A stretch of DNA of 64,000 bases from Clostridia bacterium (GTDB lineage: Bacteria > Bacillota > Clostridia > Oscillospirales > Acutalibacteraceae): NCBI GenBank assembly GCA_024404025.1, contig JAKSQP010000001.1, forward strand, positions 245,816 to 309,815, given 5' to 3'. Position numbers and translations under genes: made by a program. A model generated the notes under the pieces. It searched no databases and was not told the DNA's origin. It saw only the letters and a list, made by a program, of their open reading frames with translations. Below, in pieces: positions 60,075 to 64,000 of the stretch (positions are counted from its first letter, which is position 1; the number at the start of each line of letters is the position of its first letter).

Positions 60075-60683
60075 TTATATTGATTTGATAATATGCTTTG
60101 CAACGCCCTGGCAGGAGAAGAAATCAACAAGTATTTTTTTGCCGGGGTATTTTGCTTCGTTCATATATGAAAGAACAGCTTTGCCGTCCTCAAAGCCGTC
60201 AAAGCGTTTGAGTGTGTTTTCGTTATCTTCACTCAGAGCAACAACGACGGAACCTTCAACGGGACGAGCATCCTTATCTATTACGATGAGGTCACCGGGT
60301 TCAATTCCCGCATCAACCATCGAATTACCTTTTGCACGGAGAATGTAGAAATTACCTTTGCCAAAAACAGACACAGGCAGGTTAACATATTCCTCGATAT
60401 TTTCTTCTTCTGCCGTGGGGTCTCCGCAGGTGACGGAACCGACAACAGGAGCCGAGGACATACCGTTTGAACATTTGCCGATAACATCGGTTGAGATGAT
60501 TCCGTTATTGTATTGCAGCATACCATCTTCATTCATCTCAACCAGATATCTGTATGCCGTTACATTTGAAACATTAAGATACGCCCCTATTTCATAGGAT
60601 GTCGGCGTTCTGCCGTTCTTTCTGTAAAAAGCATTAATATATTCAAGAATATCTGCTTTCAACTTCGGACTTTTGCTTCTCAT
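60075..60683 (-). CDS. LexA/UmuD-like S24 peptidase repressor
   Basis: 202 residues. N-terminal winged HTH (about 1-65, LKADILEYINAFYRKNGRTPTSYEIGAYLNVSNVTAYRYLVEM), then the S24 domain with cleavage site Cys-Gly in VGSVTCGDPTAEE, catalytic Ser in RAKGNSMVDAGI and Lys in LSEDNENTLKRF. LexA cleaves at Ala-Gly; Cys-Gly is as in UmuD. RecA-stimulated self-cleavage would remove repression on DNA damage. It is divergent from the WYL gene, with a perfect palindrome in its leader. It may be the island's SOS-type repressor or the host LexA; the former is likelier given the location. Confidence 0.85.
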   Translation of the reverse strand: MRSKSPKLKADILEYINAFYRKNGRTPTSYEIGAYLNVSNVTAYRYLVEMNEDGMLQYNNGIISTDVIGKCSNGMSSAPVVGSVTCGDPTAEEENIEEYVNLPVSVFGKGNFYILRAKGNSMVDAGIEPGDLIVIDKDARPVEGSVVVALSEDNENTLKRFDGFEDGKAVLSYMNEAKYPGKKILVDFFSCQGVAKHIIKSI

Positions 60684-60703
60684 AAATTGTCTCCGTTTCT
60701 ATC

Positions 60704-60720
60704 TGTAATGGCTCATTACA
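60704..60720. promoter_or_regulatory. Candidate operator of the S24 repressor
   Basis: TGTAATG-GCT-CATTACA, a perfect 7-3-7 palindrome 20 nt upstream of the S24 start and downstream of its promoter, well placed for autorepression. Confidence 0.6.
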
Positions 60721-60732
60721 TTTAGCAACACT

Positions 60733-60761
60733 AATATACCACTATCAGATACCGGAGTCAA
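60733..60761 (-). promoter_or_regulatory. Promoter of the S24 repressor gene
   Basis: On the minus strand TTGACT, 17 bp, TATATT. Confidence 0.65.
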
Positions 60762-60831
60762 CAACTTTTTCAACAATTTTTGCGAGGTGGACAAAAAAAC
60801 TGACAGCTTCTGATATTATATTACTTTTATA

Positions 60832-60863
60832 TTGACTTTTACAAAATATTATTGTTATAATAT
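60832..60863 (+). promoter_or_regulatory. WYL gene promoter with overlapping palindrome
   Basis: TTGACT (60832-60837), 18 bp, TATAAT (60856-60861). ATATTAT-TGTT-ATAATAT (60846-60863) is a perfect 7-4-7 palindrome covering the -10, suited to autorepression by the WYL protein. Confidence 0.65.
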
Positions 60864-60894
60864 ATTATCTATAATTGTATCTATTGGTGATTTT

Positions 60895-61854
60895 ATGAGT
60901 GAACAGAATCAGACAAGACTTCTTGAGGTCTTGAATTATCTTTGGAATTATACAGATAAGGAACATTACACGACCATTGTAGAAATACTGAAATATCTTG
61001 AAACAAAAGGGATTGCCGCCAACCGCAAGACCGTTGCGGGCGATATAATTTCACTTCAGCAGATCGGCGGAATTGAAATCGTGTGTATCAAGAGCACGCA
61101 GAACCGTTACTATGTCAACAAACGCTTTTTTGACGAAAATGCCGTTCGTGTAATCTGTGATGCCGTCAGGTCGGCTTATTTTATCTCCGATAAATCCGGC
61201 AAATCACTTATAAATACTCTTTCAACATTTACCGGACCGAGTGAAAAGAAAAAGCTGAAAACTCCGGTTTTTGTTGATGCAATGATAAAAACAAAAAACG
61301 ATGATGTTATCAAAAACATCGGCAAGATAACCGACGCAATTACGCAACGCAGAAAAATCACATTTAAATACTTCGATTATACTGTTGATAAAACGAAAAT
61401 CTATAAAAACAACGGCAAGGTTTACGAGGTCACACCCTGCTCAATGGTTATCAACGACGGCAAATATTATATTGCCGCTTATGAAAAGGAAGCCGATCTT
61501 GTAAAGACATTCCGTGTTGACAAAATGGACAGGCTCCGCATATCGTCATTCACCGCCGACCCGATTCCGAAATCCTTCAGCGTTAAGAAATTTGCCGAGT
61601 CAACGAATATGTTCGGCGGCTACGTCAGCGAGGTTGAGCTTCTCTGCGATAACGATGTGATGTTCGGAATTATCGACAAATTCGGCAAGGATGTTGCGAC
61701 AGAAGCAGTTGACAGCGGACATTTCAAAGTGACCGCTACGGCAGACATTTCCCCGACCTTCTTCGGCTGGGTCGTCGGCTTTGGTGGGAAGATTAAAATC
61801 ACCGGGCCGGAAAGTATTGTTGAAGATTTCAAAAACACTTTTGATAAGTGTTAA
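60895..61854 (+). CDS. WYL-domain transcriptional regulator
   Basis: 319 residues from MSEQNQTRLLEVLNYLW; the upstream in-frame ATG at 60832 lies inside the promoter. N-terminal winged HTH (about 1-70), then a WYL domain (about 140-225, ITFKYFDYTVDKTKIYKNNGKVYEVTPCSMVINDGKYYIAAYE...FRVDKMDRLRI) and a C-terminal WCX-like extension (about 230-319). In many bacteria WYL regulators of this build (for example BrxR/CapW) sit just upstream of anti-phage systems and repress them. It lies 53 nt upstream of hsdM in the same direction, so it probably controls the restriction system. Confidence 0.88.
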   Translation: MSEQNQTRLLEVLNYLWNYTDKEHYTTIVEILKYLETKGIAANRKTVAGDIISLQQIGGIEIVCIKSTQNRYYVNKRFFDENAVRVICDAVRSAYFISDKSGKSLINTLSTFTGPSEKKKLKTPVFVDAMIKTKNDDVIKNIGKITDAITQRRKITFKYFDYTVDKTKIYKNNGKVYEVTPCSMVINDGKYYIAAYEKEADLVKTFRVDKMDRLRISSFTADPIPKSFSVKKFAESTNMFGGYVSEVELLCDNDVMFGIIDKFGKDVATEAVDSGHFKVTATADISPTFFGWVVGFGGKIKITGPESIVEDFKNTFDKC

Positions 61855-61907
61855 ATTCATAATTACATAAATCATATTTTCAGAATACCAAAATGGAGGT
61901 TACTGCA

Positions 61908-63485
61908 ATGGCAAAAGCAGCGGCAAAACCCAAGAAAGAAGTATCAATGGAAGAAACATTATGGAAATCGGCGGATAAACTGCGTGGTTCGGTAGAACCT
62001 GCTGAATATAAACATGTTGTTCTCAGTCTGTTCTTCCTTAAATTCGCAAGCGATAAGTTTTACGAGTGCAGAAAAAAGATTATCGCAACACACGGCGAAA
62101 AATATGCTGATATGAGGCCATTTTATACGCAGGAAAATGTTTTCTTTCTCCCCGAAGAAAGCCGTTGGTCATATATTATGGAGAACGCAAAGCAAGACGA
62201 TATTGCTTTGAAGATTGATACTGCTCTTTATACTATTGAAAAAACAAACCCTGCACTGAAAGGTGCTTTGCCGGACAACTACTATTCTCGTCTGCACATT
62301 GACACTTCTAAACTTGCTTCGCTCCTTGACGAGATTGACCGTCTTGATACCACAAGCGACCAAGAAAACGATATCATCGGTCGTGTATATGAATACTTCC
62401 TCAGCAAATTTGCTCTTGCAGAAGGTAAAGGCAAGGGTGAATTCTACACGCCCAAATCCATCGTAAATCTTATTGCAGAAATGATTGAGCCGTATGACGG
62501 TATTCTCTATGACCCTTGTTGCGGTTCCGGCGGTATGTTTGTGCAGTCTATCAAGTTCGTTGAAGCTCATAGCGGAAACAAGAAAAAGATTTCCATTTAC
62601 GGTCAGGAATATACAAACACCACATACAAACTGGCAAAAATGAACCTTGCCATTCGTGGTATCGCCGCCAACTTGGGTGAAATGGCTGCAAACACTTTCT
62701 CAAATGACCAACACAAGGATTTGAAGGCAGACTATATTATGGCTAATCCACCTTTCAATCAGAAAGAATGGAGAGCCGATAATGAAATGATTGATGATCC
62801 TCGTTGGAACGGTTATGAAGTGCCGCCCACAAGCAATGCAAACTATGGTTGGATTTTGAATATCGTTTCAAAGCTTTCTCAGAATGGCGTTGCCGGCTTC
62901 CTACTTGCAAATGGTGCATTATCCGATGACGGTACCGAACTAAAAATCAGAAAACAGCTCATTGACAATAACCTTGTTGAAGCAATTATCATTTTGCCGA
63001 GAAACTTATTCTATACCACTGACATCAGCGTTACTCTTTGGATTTTGAATAAGAACAAGAAAGCGAGAGTTGTTGAGCAGAACGGTCAGGTCAAGCGTTA
63101 TCGCAATCGAGAAAAAGAAATCCTCTTTATGGACTTGCGACAAATGGGCAGTCCTTATGAGAAAAAGTATATTGAACTGACGGAAGAAGATCGAGCAAAG
63201 GTTGCAGAGGTTTATCACAACTGGCAGTTAGAAGGTTTTGAAGAAACCTATGAAAATGTACCGGAGTTCTGCTACTCTGCTTCTTATGACGAGGTAGAAG
63301 AAAAGGGCTTCACTCTCGTTCCGAGCCGTTACATAGAATTCATCAACCGTGATGAGAACATTGACTTTGACACGAAGATGAAAACACTTCAATCCGAACT
63401 GCAAGAGTTACTTGTTGCAGAAGAAAAGTCAAAGGCTGACCTTCTGAATGTGTTTAAGGAGTTAGGTTATGAAATCAAATTATAA
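61908..63485 (+). CDS. hsdM: Type I restriction-modification DNA methyltransferase
   Basis: 525 residues from MAKAAAKPKK (GGAGG 8 nt upstream). N-terminal HsdM domain (about 10-150, WKSADKLRGSVEPAEYKHVVLSLFFLKF), then the N6-adenine methylase fold: SAM-binding YDPCCGSGGMF (Asp202) and catalytic NPPF (280-283). It methylates adenine in the sequence chosen by HsdS. The long C-terminal part (about 430-525) is coiled-coil-rich for contact with HsdS. It overlaps hsdS by 17 nt. hsdR is not in the window. Confidence 0.95.
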   Translation: MAKAAAKPKKEVSMEETLWKSADKLRGSVEPAEYKHVVLSLFFLKFASDKFYECRKKIIATHGEKYADMRPFYTQENVFFLPEESRWSYIMENAKQDDIALKIDTALYTIEKTNPALKGALPDNYYSRLHIDTSKLASLLDEIDRLDTTSDQENDIIGRVYEYFLSKFALAEGKGKGEFYTPKSIVNLIAEMIEPYDGILYDPCCGSGGMFVQSIKFVEAHSGNKKKISIYGQEYTNTTYKLAKMNLAIRGIAANLGEMAANTFSNDQHKDLKADYIMANPPFNQKEWRADNEMIDDPRWNGYEVPPTSNANYGWILNIVSKLSQNGVAGFLLANGALSDDGTELKIRKQLIDNNLVEAIIILPRNLFYTTDISVTLWILNKNKKARVVEQNGQVKRYRNREKEILFMDLRQMGSPYEKKYIELTEEDRAKVAEVYHNWQLEGFEETYENVPEFCYSASYDEVEEKGFTLVPSRYIEFINRDENIDFDTKMKTLQSELQELLVAEEKSKADLLNVFKELGYEIKL

Positions 63486-63969
63486 GCTCGGTGATTTAAT
63501 TACACAAAGGCGAGAAAAATATGACGGAACCGAGTTAACTATTTGTGGTGTAACAAGGGAGGGTTTTATTCCTCCAAAACAGAAAGACGCAGATACCAGT
63601 CTTTACAATATGTTTTACAAAAAAGACTTTGTGTTTAATCCTGCCCGAATGGAATTAAACTCAATCGTATTCAACGATGTATATGAGAAAGCAATGTGTT
63701 CTTCGCTGTACGAGATTTTTTATGTTAGTCGTGAAGATCTTGTTCTTCCGGAATATCTTGCACTTATTGTCAAACAAGATCGTTTCGTTCGTTTTTGTGA
63801 GTTTCAAGGAAGTGGTTCGGCAAGAGAATATTGCAGAGTCGCTAATATTTCTGAATTACCACTTGAATTACCACCACTTGATGTGCAAAAGAGAATTACA
63901 GACCATTATGCGACGCTCAAACATAGAATTGGGTTGTTAAAGCAGATAAATGATAATTTAGCTGCTTGA
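63469..63969 (+). CDS. hsdS: Half-length type I specificity subunit
   Basis: 166 residues with a single target-recognition domain (starts YKLGDLITQRREKYDG, contains GSGSAREYCRVANISELPLELPPLDVQKRI) and the start of the conserved helix HYATLKHRIGLLKQINDNLAA, then a stop. Normal HsdS is about 400 residues with two TRDs; here only one half is present. Possible explanations are a genuine half-subunit that dimerises, a frameshift/stop at the end of the central helix, or a break point of an invertible hsdS locus. The window ends 31 nt later, so this cannot be resolved here. Confidence 0.8.
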   Translation: MKSNYKLGDLITQRREKYDGTELTICGVTREGFIPPKQKDADTSLYNMFYKKDFVFNPARMELNSIVFNDVYEKAMCSSLYEIFYVSREDLVLPEYLALIVKQDRFVRFCEFQGSGSAREYCRVANISELPLELPPLDVQKRITDHYATLKHRIGLLKQINDNLAA

Positions 63970-64000
63970 TGTCATCATTTTTGCAGCGACGAAAGGCTTT

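Larger units (their letters stand above)
56468..64000. mobile_element. Putative island at tRNA-Pro, open at right window edge
   Basis: Directly after the tRNA come an integrase facing the tRNA, an excisionase-like gene, a gene-poor stretch with repeats, three regulators and a type I restriction-modification system. A second copy of the tRNA 3' end is not seen inside the window, so the right limit is unknown; it is also possible that only part of this stretch belongs to one element. Confidence 0.65.

Overview
The window comes from a low-to-moderate GC, spore-forming Firmicute of the class Clostridia, most likely a gut-type Oscillospiraceae/Ruminococcaceae relative. The evidence is Gram-positive PolC, IreB, spoIIP, the spoIVB-spo0A pair, a CIRCE operator on groESL, a T-box in front of pheST, and tnpV/MobV/MobC-type mobilisation genes. 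The genus is an inference; no rRNA is present.

Layout. 1-737 is the end of an ABC exporter. 806-7032 is a complete integrated mobilisable element (about 6.2 kb) in the 3' end of guaA. It is bounded by a 20-bp direct repeat and carries xis, int, mobC, tnpV, an oriT-like hairpin region, an HTH gene, a MobV relaxase, one cargo gene (DUF6414-like) and a divergently transcribed XRE repressor with matched operators. 7020-12069 holds guaA (ATP-pyrophosphatase part only) behind a CofE-like ligase gene, uppP, and a GNAT/Gfo-Idh pair. 12390-17559 is an FAD oxidoreductase plus two polytopic GT-C-like membrane proteins. 17556-18945 is spoIIP and a small exported protein; 19037-21124 is a GH89 alpha-N-acetylglucosaminidase.

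21308-31904 is the classic Firmicute block pyrH-frr-uppS-cdsA-dxr-rseP-ispG-polC, linking nucleotide, translation, isoprenoid/lipid-carrier and replication functions. It is followed by an M20 peptidase and a glycerate kinase. 34723-38234 (minus) is an operon of a Wzy-like polymerase, an SGNH-like DUF4886 protein and a GPH sugar transporter. Then come groESL, a secreted protein with three PPC-like repeats, spo0A and spoIVB, an SSS symporter, a glycyl radical enzyme with its activase, mgtE behind a leader-peptide/hairpin region, pheST behind a T-box, ireB with an unknown small gene, and a PatB/MalY aminotransferase.

56392-56467 is tRNA-Pro(GGG). Right of it begins a second island, open at the window's right edge: integrase, excisionase, a gene-poor stretch with two tandem structured repeats, an HTH regulator, a LexA/UmuD-like S24 repressor, a WYL regulator and a type I restriction-modification system (hsdM and a half-length hsdS).

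The observations most worth follow-up are the mgtE leader (strong promoter, 26-codon uORF with good Shine-Dalgarno, hairpin burying the mgtE ribosome site), the covarying tandem hairpin repeats at 58.7-59.1 kb, the complete guaA-borne element with its operator-in-promoter switch, an 11-bp-phased CTAACA array beside the second integrase, and a glycyl radical enzyme with a GCNQ instead of GCxE active-site motif.
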